From assembly GCA_965262665.1 (NCBI GenBank), contig CBDHFR010000004.1, positions 3,162,001-3,226,000 of the forward strand: 64,000 nucleotides of DNA, read 5' to 3'. Shown piece after piece: positions 35,422 to 46,515 of this stretch. Positions within the stretch are counted from its first letter, which is position 1; every line of letters starts with the position of its first letter. The position numbers and the translations under genes were made by a program. The DNA comes from CBDBND01 sp965262665. GTDB taxonomy: Bacteria > Pseudomonadota > Alphaproteobacteria > Rhodospirillales > Rhodospirillaceae. The notes below the pieces were generated by a model that did no database searches, was not told the DNA's origin, and worked only from the letters and a program-made list of their open reading frames with translations.

Positions 35422-36162
35422 ATGGCAGACTTAGACTCCATCCTTGCCGGGTCCCATCGCAGCGCCGAACACAAAGCGCGGGACCAATACCGTCATCCCA
35501 AAGAGACGTTGACCTTTTTCGGCCTCAAGCCGGACATGAACGTGGTGGATACCTGGCCCATCACCGGTTGGTATACAGAAATCTTGGCGCCCTATTTGCA
35601 CGGCCACGGGTCTTTGATCTGCGCTCACTTTCCCGCCGACCATCCGGAGGCATTGCTGCGCACCCAGCGCGCCGACTTCGAAGAGAAACTGAACGCCGAT
35701 CTCGAAGTGTACGGCCACCCCAAAGTCACCGACTTCAGCCGCAATCATTTGTCTTATGCGCCGGATGGTTGGGCCGACATGATTCTCACTTTCCGCCATG
35801 CGCACAACTGGATGTGGGGCGACTACACAGCTGCCGTGTTTGAGTCCTTCTTCCGCATCCTTAAGCCCGGCGGGGTGCTTGGCCTGGAAGAACACCGGGG
35901 TGATCCAGACAAACCACAAGACCCCGGAGCCCGTGACTGTTATGTGCGCGAAAACACGGCCATCGCCTTCGCCGAAGCGGCCGGATTGGTGTTCGAAGAC
36001 CGCTCCAACATCAACGCCAACCCGAATGACACCAAGGACCATCCCCGCGGCGCGTTGTCCCTACCACCGGTTCTGTTTGAGGTGCAGGACCATCCGGAGC
36101 CGTACCTGGCCATCGGTGAAAGCGACCGGATGACGCTCCGCTTCCACAAATTAAATGCTTAG
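35422..36162 (+). CDS. Class I methyltransferase-like protein with altered SAM motif
   Basis: The 246-residue protein resembles the predicted methyltransferases of the COG4798 group. FFGLKPDMNVVDTWPITGWY followed by TEILAPYLHGHG aligns with the usual V-x-E-x-x-P-G-G-G-W-Y-T-E-I-L-A-P-Y-L, but the glycine-rich part is replaced by WPIT. The later segments FFRILKPGGVLGLEEHRGDP and AIAFAEAAGLVFEDRSNI fit the family. Whether it still binds SAM is open. GGGACCTG gives a weak ribosome-binding site. It converges with the next gene, the stops overlapping by 4 bp. Confidence 0.8.
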   Translation: MADLDSILAGSHRSAEHKARDQYRHPKETLTFFGLKPDMNVVDTWPITGWYTEILAPYLHGHGSLICAHFPADHPEALLRTQRADFEEKLNADLEVYGHPKVTDFSRNHLSYAPDGWADMILTFRHAHNWMWGDYTAAVFESFFRILKPGGVLGLEEHRGDPDKPQDPGARDCYVRENTAIAFAEAAGLVFEDRSNINANPNDTKDHPRGALSLPPVLFEVQDHPEPYLAIGESDRMTLRFHKLNA

Positions 36163-36719
36163 ATTCCTATCACCACAGGGTCAGACGTTTTGATTGCACA
36201 GAGCCGTTGACGCACAGCGGGCCGTGGTGTGTGTTCGATGCCGTGCTCGTAGGCGACGACCAAAAGCTCTTTCGAAAACGCATCGAGCAGTTCTCCCGGT
36301 GCCAGCAAAAAATTCGGATTGCGCGGCCGGCCCAGCTTTTCATTACCCAGTCCAAAGGTCTCAAAAATCAATACGCCGTTCGGTTTTAAGGACGTGATCA
36401 AATGTGGAAAGTGCGGACGGTGCAAGTAATTGGTGACGACAATGCCGTCGAAAGACTCGGCATCGAACGGCCACGACCCGTTTTCAAGATCGGATTCAAC
36501 AATGGTGACGGTTTTGGCACTGGTCAGCCCATCCAAACCGGATACGTCTTCGTCCGCCGCCGTCACTCGGCAGCCACGCATCAGAAAGAAATGAGTATGG
36601 CGGCCATGCCCGGCGGCTAAGTCCAGCACGTGACTGCCGGAAGGTATGAGATCGGCGAAGCGCATCACCCACGGTGACGGCGGAATATCTGTGTCGGCCG
36701 GACGATCAAAACTCGACAT
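36159..36719 (-). CDS. SAM-dependent methyltransferase
   Basis: The 186-residue product from ATG 36719 (MSSFDRPADTD) has a clear class I methyltransferase domain: SHVLDLAAGHGRHTHFFLMR (motif I), CRVTAADEDVSGLDGL, DGIVVTNYLHRPHFPHLI and LKPNGVLIFETFGLGNEKLG. The frame is open to 36923, but that part runs into the divergent dipeptidase promoter. This type is often annotated as a TehB-like or methyltransferase 11 protein. The substrate is unknown. Confidence 0.8.
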   Translation of the reverse strand: MSSFDRPADTDIPPSPWVMRFADLIPSGSHVLDLAAGHGRHTHFFLMRGCRVTAADEDVSGLDGLTSAKTVTIVESDLENGSWPFDAESFDGIVVTNYLHRPHFPHLITSLKPNGVLIFETFGLGNEKLGRPRNPNFLLAPGELLDAFSKELLVVAYEHGIEHTPRPAVRQRLCAIKTSDPVVIGI

Positions 36720-36828
36720 GGCGTTTAAAAACTCAACGTAATCTGTTGTGCGGCTAGGTGCGGAGAACCCGAATCGACTCGCGGACCCAAGCGACGGTAG
36801 CATGGCGCAAATAACAGAAGATGACACC

Positions 36829-38037
36829 ATGGTTCGGGCCACGCTTTCGCTAATTCTTGTGACCGCGTTTTCTTTTTCGGCGATGGCACAGTCAAACCGC
36901 GTTCTGCATGACCACCTAATCACTTTCGATGCTGAAATGGATATCCCTTACGAGTTCATGAGCGCCGACAACGATGTCGGCCAAGAAACATCCATGCAGG
37001 TGGATCTGCCGAAAATGGATCGCGGCGGACTGGACGGCGCTCTGTTCGTCAGTTGGGTGCTACAAGAGGGGCGCACACCGTCGGCCTATGCCAAAGCCCG
37101 TGCGGATGCGGACCGTAAATTCAAAGCCATCGAAGCCATGGTGGAAAAGTATCCTGATCGCATCGGCTTGTCGAAAAGTCCTGACGAAGCCGAGCAGCTG
37201 GCAGCCGACGGCAAACACTTCGCCGTCATGGGCATGGTTAATGCCTGGCCGTTAGGACCTGATCTGTCATGGCTACCGGAATTGTATGACCGGGGCTTGC
37301 GCAATATCACCTTGAACCATGCTGGTCACAATCAGTTTTCGGATTCTTCCCGTCCCCGCGCCATTCTCAACTATTCGCGCCAGGAACATGTGGGCCTATC
37401 GCGATTAGGCCGGCAACTCATCCGCACGATGAATGACCTAGGAATTATCGTCGACGTGTCCCAAGTGACATCCCAGGCAGTGTTTCAAGCGGTGGAATTA
37501 TCGCGCGCCCCGGTCATCGCCTCTCACTCGGGCATCAAGGCCATCATCGATACCGCCCGCAACCTGACTGACACTGAATTGATGGCCTTAAAGGAAAGCG
37601 GTGGCGGTATCGGTATCGTTGCGTTTTCCAGTTATTTGCGTCCGTCTCTGCCTGGTCAGGGTGAGGCCTTTCGCGCCATCATGAACGAGTATGGCACCAC
37701 CAACGTGTCAGAAATCGCTGCCAATTTCCCACCAGAGAAAGCGGAACAATTCAAAGTCGATTACGCTGCCTACGAAGCGGAATTCCCGCCCGCCAACGTC
37801 TCAAATTATGTCGATTCCATCGACTACGCCGTTAATCTGCTCGGCATCGACCATGTGTTCATCAGTTCGGACATGGAGCACGGCGGCGGTGTCACCGGCT
37901 GGAAAGATGCCGGCGAGGCCAATGGGGTAACCGAAGAGCTTGTTTCCCGCGGCTATTCAGAAGAGCAGATCGCCAAACTGTGGTGGGGTAATTTCGCTCG
38001 GATCTGGCGGGCGGTGGAGGCTGTTGCGGTCCGTTGA
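36829..38037 (+). CDS. Exported M19 (membrane dipeptidase) homologue with altered metal ligands
   Basis: From ATG 36829 the protein has a signal peptide (MVRATLSLILVTAFSFSAMA) and about 402 residues of M19 fold. Compared with the second M19 gene at 44281, three expected zinc ligands are changed. The H-x-D motif reads FDAEMDIPYE instead of DTHVDIP, the bridging glutamate region reads GMVNAWPLG instead of GIENGYPMG, and the later histidine reads VDVSQVTSQ instead of VDVSHSSKQ. Other positions are kept (LNHAGHNQFSDSS, IASHSG, SSDMEHGGG). Dipeptide hydrolysis by the standard mechanism is therefore doubtful. It lies 84 bp upstream of mutA on the same strand. Confidence 0.85.
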   Translation: MVRATLSLILVTAFSFSAMAQSNRVLHDHLITFDAEMDIPYEFMSADNDVGQETSMQVDLPKMDRGGLDGALFVSWVLQEGRTPSAYAKARADADRKFKAIEAMVEKYPDRIGLSKSPDEAEQLAADGKHFAVMGMVNAWPLGPDLSWLPELYDRGLRNITLNHAGHNQFSDSSRPRAILNYSRQEHVGLSRLGRQLIRTMNDLGIIVDVSQVTSQAVFQAVELSRAPVIASHSGIKAIIDTARNLTDTELMALKESGGGIGIVAFSSYLRPSLPGQGEAFRAIMNEYGTTNVSEIAANFPPEKAEQFKVDYAAYEAEFPPANVSNYVDSIDYAVNLLGIDHVFISSDMEHGGGVTGWKDAGEANGVTEELVSRGYSEEQIAKLWWGNFARIWRAVEAVAVR

Positions 38038-38121
38038 GCTGCGTTTGACGCAGTGCAGCAAAAGGCTTAAATTCAGTAGGTTAGATCGGTTTCCAGACCC
38101 TGTTTCCCCAGTGGGAGCCCC

Positions 38122-40157
38122 GTGGTGGACACGACCCGGACATCGGACCAAGACCTGCTGCCCTTGGCGAGCGATTTCGCCGAGGCAGATCCCGATGCCT
38201 GGATGGCCCTGGTGGAAAAGACCCTCGGCGGCAAGCCCTATGACAAGCTGGCATCCAACACATACGACGGCATTGAAATTAAACCACTGTACACGGCGGC
38301 CACAGACGACCTTGCTCCAACCCAACCTCTCAAAGCGGTGGATCCAAAAACAACGCCCAATCATTGGGACATCCGCTGCCTGTCCACCCATCCCGACCCG
38401 GCAGAAGCCAACCGGCAGATTCTGAGGGACCTGGAAAAAGGCGCCACGTCCGTCTGGCTGAAACTGGACCCAACGGGGCGCATCGGCACAGTAGTCAAAT
38501 GCCGAGCCGACATGGAACAACTGCTGCAAGGCGTCTATCTCGATCTTGCGCCGGTGGTGCTCGATCCCGGCGGCCCATCCCTGCCTCCCGCAGCCTATCT
38601 CATGTATGTGTTGGACCAGTCGGGCGTTGCTGATGAGTCGTTCAAGGGCAACTTCGGTGCCGATCCGTTGAGCACATTGGCCGACGTCGGTAAAGTGATC
38701 GTGCCGATGGAGACGTTGCTGGGCCGTATGGCTGACCTCACGGCCTATGTGGTGAAGACCTACCCAAATGCCCAAGCACTCAACGTGGCAACCAGCGTGT
38801 ATCACTCTGCCGGATGCTCGGAAGCTCAGGAATTGGCCATCGCCATGGCCACGGCCGTCGAGTATGTGCGCTACACTACCAAAGCCGGTTTGTCCGTTGA
38901 CGAGGCCTGTGCGCAAACCGCGTTCACCCTGACCTGCGACACTGATGTGTTTCTGACCATGGCCAAGTTGCGCGTTGCGCGGCGGTTGTGGTCCCGCATT
39001 GCTGAAGCGAGCGGTGCAGGTGAAAACAATAGGACTACGACCATTGGTGCCGTCACGGCACCGCGGATAATGAGCCGGCGCGATCCTTGGGTGAATATGC
39101 TGCGCGGCACGGCGGCCTGTTTTGCCGCTGCCCTTGGCGGCGCAGACACCATCACAGTTCTACCCTTTGAACAGGCCATCGGAATGCCCACCCGTTTCGG
39201 CCGGCGCATTGCCCGCAACACCCAAATAATTCTGCAGGAAGAGTCGTCACTCAATCGTGTGATGGATCCGGCCGGTGGGTCCTGGATGGTGGAGTCCCTC
39301 ACCGAAGCTTTGGCCGAAAAAGCGTGGTCACAGTTTCAGGACATTGAAGGCAACGGCGGTATGGCCAAGGTTTTGGCCGACGGGTCATTGGCACAAACAA
39401 TCGCCGAGATGGAAGTCTCCCGGGCCCGCAACATCGCGTCACGGGAAGAGGCGCTCACGGGTGTTAGCGAATTTCCCAACATTGCCGAGGAGCCGGTAGA
39501 GATCGACGAGCCGGACGTCGAAGCCATCGTTGCCGCAGCGAACGAGCGGGCAAGTCAAGCGAACGGCATCGCTGGTGATTTACCGGGACATGGTGACGGC
39601 ACCTTGATGGCGGCCTTGGTCACTGCCGCAAAGGATGACGCGTCCGCGTCCACAATCGGCGCAGCGTTAAAAGGCACACCGACGGAGATCACTCCTCTGC
39701 CGCAACACCGCCTGGGTGAGGATTTCGAGGCCCTGCGCGAGTCCAGTGATGCCTGGTGTGAAGAATACGGACAACGGCCCCGCATTTTTCTCGCCAATAT
39801 GGGTCACATCGCTGACTTCATGGCGCGGGCGACGTTTGCCAAGAACCTGTTCGAAGCGGGGGGTATTGCAATCGTCGCCGGTGCAGGCGGCGATGACGTA
39901 GGGGGTATCATCAACGACTTTGGCGAAAGTCAGGCCAGCGCCGTTGTGTTGTGTTCCACGGATGGGATTTACAGTGAAAAAGCGGCCAGCCTTGCGTCGG
40001 CACTAAAAGACACCGGCGCATCTTTTGTGGTTCTCGCCGGCCGGCCCGGAGAGTCGGAAGCAGATTTGCGCAACGCAGGCGTCGACGACTTTATCTTTAA
40101 GGGGTGCGACGTTTTGGCGGTGTTGCAAACCACCCATGCTCAATTGGGAGTCAGACC

Positions 40158-40161
<4 letters not shown>
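38122..40161 (+). CDS. mutA: Methylmalonyl-CoA mutase small (beta) subunit
   Basis: This 679-residue protein is the non-catalytic partner of MutB. The N-terminal TIM-barrel-like part has WDIRCLSTHPDPAEANRQIL, LGGADTITVLPFEQAIGMPT and RRIARNTQIILQEESSLNRV. The C-terminal half is a degenerate cobalamin-binding domain, in which ANMGHIADFMARATFAKNLF lacks the D-x-H-x-x-G of MutB. This is normal for the small subunit. The start is GTG 38122 (or 38125) with GGGAG upstream. Its stop overlaps the mutB start in ATGA. The enzyme interconverts (R)-methylmalonyl-CoA and succinyl-CoA in propionate and branched-chain amino acid degradation. Confidence 0.92.
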
Positions 40162-42329
<2,168 letters not shown>

Positions 42330-42339
42330 AGTACCCGTT

Positions 42340-43353
42340 GTGCCAGACGAAACGCCGACAGAGACTGCCGGCCGTCATCGATTGACGGTGGATGACTATG
42401 TGGCCGGTGTGCGTTCCGGCGACCGCGCCAAACTGGCCCAAGCCATCACCCTGATCGAAAGCCGCAAGACGGAGCATCAGGAAGAAGCACAAGAGGTACT
42501 GCTACAATTGACGCCCGACGCCGGCAAGTCCGTGCGCGTCGGCATTTCCGGCGTGCCCGGCGCCGGGAAAAGTACCTTCATTGACACACTGGGAACAAAC
42601 CTCACCGAAGCCGGACATCGTGTGGCCGTACTTGCCGTTGACCCCTCGTCAACCCGCACCGGCGGCTCCATCCTTGGCGACAAGACACGAATGGCCAAGC
42701 TCGCGGTCAACGACAATGCCTTCATCCGCCCCTCACCGACGTCTGGCACTTTGGGCGGCGTCACCCGGACCACTCGAGAAACCATTCACCTTTGCGAAGC
42801 AGCTGGATTCGATGTGATTTTGGTGGAAACGGTCGGCGTCGGTCAGTCGGAAGTGGCCGTTTCGCAAATGGTCGACTTCTTCATGGTTCTGCTGATCGCC
42901 GGGGCTGGCGACGAACTACAGGGCATCAAGAAGGGTGTTCTGGAAATCGCCGATATGATCGCGCTCAACAAGGCCGACGGCGACAACGAAATCCGCGCCA
43001 AGACGTCAGCTGCAGAATATCAACATGCGCTGCGCATCATTACACCCAAAGACAAAGAGTGGATTCCACCGGTGGTGACCATCAGTGCTTTAGAGAATCG
43101 TGGCCTGGACGATCTGTGGGACCGCATCATGCAACGGTATACTCAATTGTCAGACGGCGGCGGCCTGACCGTCCTGCGCCAAGACCAGCAGGTGCAATGG
43201 ATGTGGTCCATGGTGGAAGATCAATTGATATCTCAATTGAAACTCCACCCGGACGTTAAAGCGCTGGTACCGCGTCTGGAGGCCGATGTTGAGTCGGGTA
43301 GGGTGACTCCCGCGTTGGCTGTGGAACAGCTCCTTAAAGCATTTGGTATTTAA
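42340..43353 (+). CDS. meaB: MeaB/ArgK G3E GTPase, methylmalonyl-CoA mutase chaperone
   Basis: The protein of about 337 residues has Walker A VGISGVPGAGKSTFIDTLG, the metal-binding loop AVDPSSTRTGGSILGDKTRM, the switch sequence VETVGVGQSEVAV and the guanine motif ALNKADGDNE. MeaB loads and protects adenosylcobalamin in MutAB. I chose GTG 42340, 10 bp after the mutB stop; the frame can also start from a TTG at 42301 inside mutB. The gene follows mutB directly and precedes purU by 3 bp, giving a tight operon. Confidence 0.92.
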   Translation: MPDETPTETAGRHRLTVDDYVAGVRSGDRAKLAQAITLIESRKTEHQEEAQEVLLQLTPDAGKSVRVGISGVPGAGKSTFIDTLGTNLTEAGHRVAVLAVDPSSTRTGGSILGDKTRMAKLAVNDNAFIRPSPTSGTLGGVTRTTRETIHLCEAAGFDVILVETVGVGQSEVAVSQMVDFFMVLLIAGAGDELQGIKKGVLEIADMIALNKADGDNEIRAKTSAAEYQHALRIITPKDKEWIPPVVTISALENRGLDDLWDRIMQRYTQLSDGGGLTVLRQDQQVQWMWSMVEDQLISQLKLHPDVKALVPRLEADVESGRVTPALAVEQLLKAFGI

Positions 43354-43356
43354 GGT

Positions 43357-44232
43357 ATGCCCTTACCCGCTGATTGTGCCGACTGTTATGTGCTGACCAT
43401 CCGCTGTCCCGACACGGTGGGGATCGTCGCGGCCGTATCGACGTATTTATCGGAACACAATGCCTTTATCACTGAATCCTCGCACTTTGACGACCCGGAT
43501 ACGGGTCAGTTTTTCATGCGCACCGTGTTTCGCTCTTCGGGCGATGAACCATTGCAGCAGGATGCCATCACCGACGGATTTGCGGGTCCGGCCAAAAAGT
43601 TTTCCATGGATTGGAGCCTGTACGATTCCAATGAAAAAGTGAAAACTGTGGTCGCGGTTTCCAAGTTCGGGCATTGTCTGAACGATCTGCTGCACCGCGT
43701 CCAGATCGGTGCCATTCCAATCGACGTGGTTGCCGTCGTTTCAAATCATGAAGACTTCCGGGATCTGGTGGAGTGGCATGATATCCCCTTCCATCATCTA
43801 CCGGTCTCAGAGGAGACCAAACCGGAACAAGAACGAAAGATCCTGACCGTTATTAATGAGACGGATGCGAAACTGCTGGTGCTGGCTCGCTATATGCAGA
43901 TTTTATCCTCTGAGTTTTGTGACCAGATGCCGGGCGGCATTATCAACATCCATCATTCCTTTTTACCCGGGTTCAAAGGCGCCCGGCCCTACCACCAGGC
44001 CCACGCCCGTGGCGTGAAGATTATCGGGGCAACAGCCCATTATGTGACCTCAGACCTGGACGAAGGGCCGATCATCGAGCAAGCGGTCGAACGGGTCGAC
44101 CACATGATGACGCCTGACGATCTCATTCATTTGGGGCGGGACATCGAAAGCACTGTTTTGTCCCGCGCCGTGCGTTGGCATGCGGAATGGCGGGTGCTGT
44201 TCAACGGCATGAAGACGGTGGTGTTCCGCTGA
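43357..44232 (+). CDS. purU: Formyltetrahydrofolate deformylase
   Basis: The 291-residue enzyme has an N-terminal ACT domain (CYVLTIRCPDTVGIVAAVST) and a C-terminal formyltransferase-like hydrolase domain with INIHHSFLPGFKGARPYHQA, GVKIIGATAHYVTSDLDEGP and ARYMQILSSEF. Asn, His and Asp of the active site are present. It hydrolyses 10-formyl-THF to THF and formate, balancing the one-carbon pool. Its location 3 bp behind meaB is unusual for purU and implies co-expression with the mutase. Confidence 0.93.
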   Translation: MPLPADCADCYVLTIRCPDTVGIVAAVSTYLSEHNAFITESSHFDDPDTGQFFMRTVFRSSGDEPLQQDAITDGFAGPAKKFSMDWSLYDSNEKVKTVVAVSKFGHCLNDLLHRVQIGAIPIDVVAVVSNHEDFRDLVEWHDIPFHHLPVSEETKPEQERKILTVINETDAKLLVLARYMQILSSEFCDQMPGGIINIHHSFLPGFKGARPYHQAHARGVKIIGATAHYVTSDLDEGPIIEQAVERVDHMMTPDDLIHLGRDIESTVLSRAVRWHAEWRVLFNGMKTVVFR

Positions 44233-44280
44233 GATTCGCGGGTAGAGTCAGAAAAATTCATGACTGAACAGGGAAAGACG

Positions 44281-45525
44281 ATGCGCACAGTGATATGGCT
44301 AATGGTTTTGGCCCTCATGTCGACAGGATGCGTGATAGCGGAAACCACGGAAGAGATGATCGCCCGGGCTCGCGGTATCCATGACCGGGTCATCACAGTC
44401 GATACCCATGTGGACATCCCCCCCAATTTCGCTACCAGCGCTTACGATCCTATGAAGCCGGGGCCACGCGGTCAGCAGGTCCATATTCCGACTATGATTG
44501 AAGGCGGATTGGATGCCACCTTCATCATCGTCTTCGTTGGCCAAGGCCCCCGTACTTCGTCGGGTTACGCCAAGGCGCTCTCCGATGCCTTCATCAAGTT
44601 CGCTGCCATCCACAAAGTCACCAAAGACATGTATCCGGATCAGTTCGAGCTGGCGTTGAGCGCGTCCGATGTGCGCCGGATTAGCGCCGCGGGCAAGAAG
44701 GTCGCACTCATCGGTATCGAGAATGGCTATCCCATGGGTAAGGACCTGCGTTTGCTGGACCAGTTCTATGATTACGGTGCGCGGTATTTTGGACTCATCC
44801 ACACTGGTCATAACGACCTTGGTGATTCCTCTGTCCCCAACCGGCGCACCAATGAACCGCCCGAAGAGCATGGTGGTCTCACGGATTTAGGGAGCCAAGT
44901 GGTGCATCGTCTTAATGAACTGGGAATCATGGTCGACGTGTCTCACTCGTCCAAGCAGACCGCGTTGGACATGATGGCGGAGTCAAAAGCGCCGGTGATT
45001 GCCTCCCATTCCAGCCTCAAAGGTGTCTACGACCATCCCCGCAACATGAGCGACGAAGAACTCATGGGCATCAAGGAGACCAACGGTGTGGTGCAGGTGG
45101 TGGCGTTCGACAGTTACCTTCGGGCCGTACCCCAGGGAAAGCAGGACGCCATTGCTGCGCTGTGGCAAGACATGGGTATCCGCAACTTCGGTGATTTCCG
45201 CAACCTAGGCGACGAGGACCTCAAAGTATACGACAGCCGTATGGCAGAAATAGAACTGGAGTTTCCCAAGGCCGGTGTCAAAGACCTGGTCGACCACATC
45301 GACTATGCCGTCGGTAAAGTGGGCATAGACCACGTGGGCATAGCCTCCGATTTCAACGGCGGTGGTGGTATTGCCGGCTGGTCGGATGCCTCGGAGACCT
45401 TTAACGTCACCCTCGAATTGGTACGGCGTGGATACACGGAAGAGCAAATCGCTAAGCTATGGGGCAGTAATCTACTGCGCGTGCTGGCCGACGTGGAAGC
45501 CTATGCGGTCCAGTTCAAGAGTTGA
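44281..45525 (+). CDS. M19 membrane dipeptidase, lipoprotein
   Basis: From ATG 44281 (AGGGA upstream) the protein has a lipoprotein signal with lipobox ALMSTGC. It is a complete M19 dipeptidase: TVDTHVDIPPNF (H-x-D), ALIGIENGYPMG (bridging Glu), GLIHTGHNDLGDSS, MVDVSHSSKQTALDMM and VIASHSSLKGVYDHPRNM (His ligands), GIASDFNGGGG (Asp). It should hydrolyse dipeptides in the periplasm using two zinc ions. It lies 48 bp after purU and is followed 7 bp later by a lipoprotein hydrolase gene. The paralogue at 36829 lacks three of these ligands. Confidence 0.9.
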   Translation: MRTVIWLMVLALMSTGCVIAETTEEMIARARGIHDRVITVDTHVDIPPNFATSAYDPMKPGPRGQQVHIPTMIEGGLDATFIIVFVGQGPRTSSGYAKALSDAFIKFAAIHKVTKDMYPDQFELALSASDVRRISAAGKKVALIGIENGYPMGKDLRLLDQFYDYGARYFGLIHTGHNDLGDSSVPNRRTNEPPEEHGGLTDLGSQVVHRLNELGIMVDVSHSSKQTALDMMAESKAPVIASHSSLKGVYDHPRNMSDEELMGIKETNGVVQVVAFDSYLRAVPQGKQDAIAALWQDMGIRNFGDFRNLGDEDLKVYDSRMAEIELEFPKAGVKDLVDHIDYAVGKVGIDHVGIASDFNGGGGIAGWSDASETFNVTLELVRRGYTEEQIAKLWGSNLLRVLADVEAYAVQFKS

Positions 45526-45532
45526 GTAACGC

Positions 45533-46515
45533 GTGAACGCAAAGTCAAGACACCGTTTTACGCGAACGATTGTCGCCGCAGCGTTTATGGGCCTCCTGTC
45601 TTCTTGCTTACCGGCTTATCAACCCATGGGGCCGGCGGCAATGGATCCCCGGATCGATGAAAATATGTTTGTGGCTCGCGATGGTGTTCGGCTGCCGGTT
45701 TCCGTTTGGGGACCGCGGCAGCAGCCAGACAAAATTGTCATTGCTGTGTACAGCTTCGGTGAGTTCCGGGAAACCTTCGCTCTCATCGGCGCTCATTTGG
45801 CTGACCAGAACATTGCTCTGTGGGCCTATGATCAGCGCGGCTTCGGCGATGGGCCGCATCGGGGACTGTGGCGGGTAAAGACACGTTGGTGCAGGACCTT
45901 CAAGATTTCACCAGCGCTGTGCGCACCGTCACTGCAGCAGACGTTCCTTTGGTCTTCATGGGTGAAAGCATGGGCGCCGCCGTTGTCTTGGCTGCCGTGG
46001 CCCGTGATAAAAGTCTCAACCCACAGTCCCTCATTCTTTCGGGTCCGGGGGTGCGGGAGAACCGCCCCAACCGCTATTGGTATAATGTAGGTTTGTGGCT
46101 GGCCACGCGGGTGGCGTCGGGATATGAGGCCGATGTGCGTCGCGCCAACGATGACCGGTTGGCCGACTTTCACGCCCAACGCTGGGCGGAAGACCCGAAG
46201 ATCATCGATAAGGTCAGGGCGGATACTTACTTTGGCCTCATCAGACTCAGTGACCTGGCGTCAGACACTGCAGACGCGGTGACCGTACCGACGTTAATTT
46301 TGTTCGGCACGGAAGACAATCAAATCCATCCCAATTCCGTTTGTGCCTTAAAGAAGCGTCTGGGGACATATGCAACTTTGCGCGTGTTTGAGGGTAAGCC
46401 GCATCTGATGTTTCAGGTCCTCGACCAGGATCAGGTTCTTGCCTTGATCGATGAATGGTTGGGTCGTGAAGGGGAAAGACCCCAAGCGGACGCTGGAATT
46501 TTTTGTCCTGCTTAA
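45533..46515 (+). pseudogene. Alpha/beta-hydrolase lipoprotein gene with a frameshift
   Basis: The first frame from GTG 45533 gives a lipoprotein leader (lipobox LLSSC) and the hydrolase strand IALWAYDQRGFGDGPHRGLW. The second frame, from about 45868, continues GKDTLVQDLQDFTSAVR with the nucleophile elbow VFMGESMGAAVVL, the acid region ILFGTEDNQIHP and the histidine in EGKPHLMFQV. Adding one G at 45870-45871 joins them as GLWAGKDTLVQ. The reconstructed protein has about 327 residues and is a monoacylglycerol-lipase-like serine hydrolase. It is the last gene of the mut operon and converges with the solute-binding gene. Confidence 0.75.

Noticed and set aside
38038..38062. Hairpin just before mutA, considered as a cobalamin riboswitch
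   Set aside because: The stem is only five bases and the conserved cobalamin-box sequence is not visible in the 84-bp gap.
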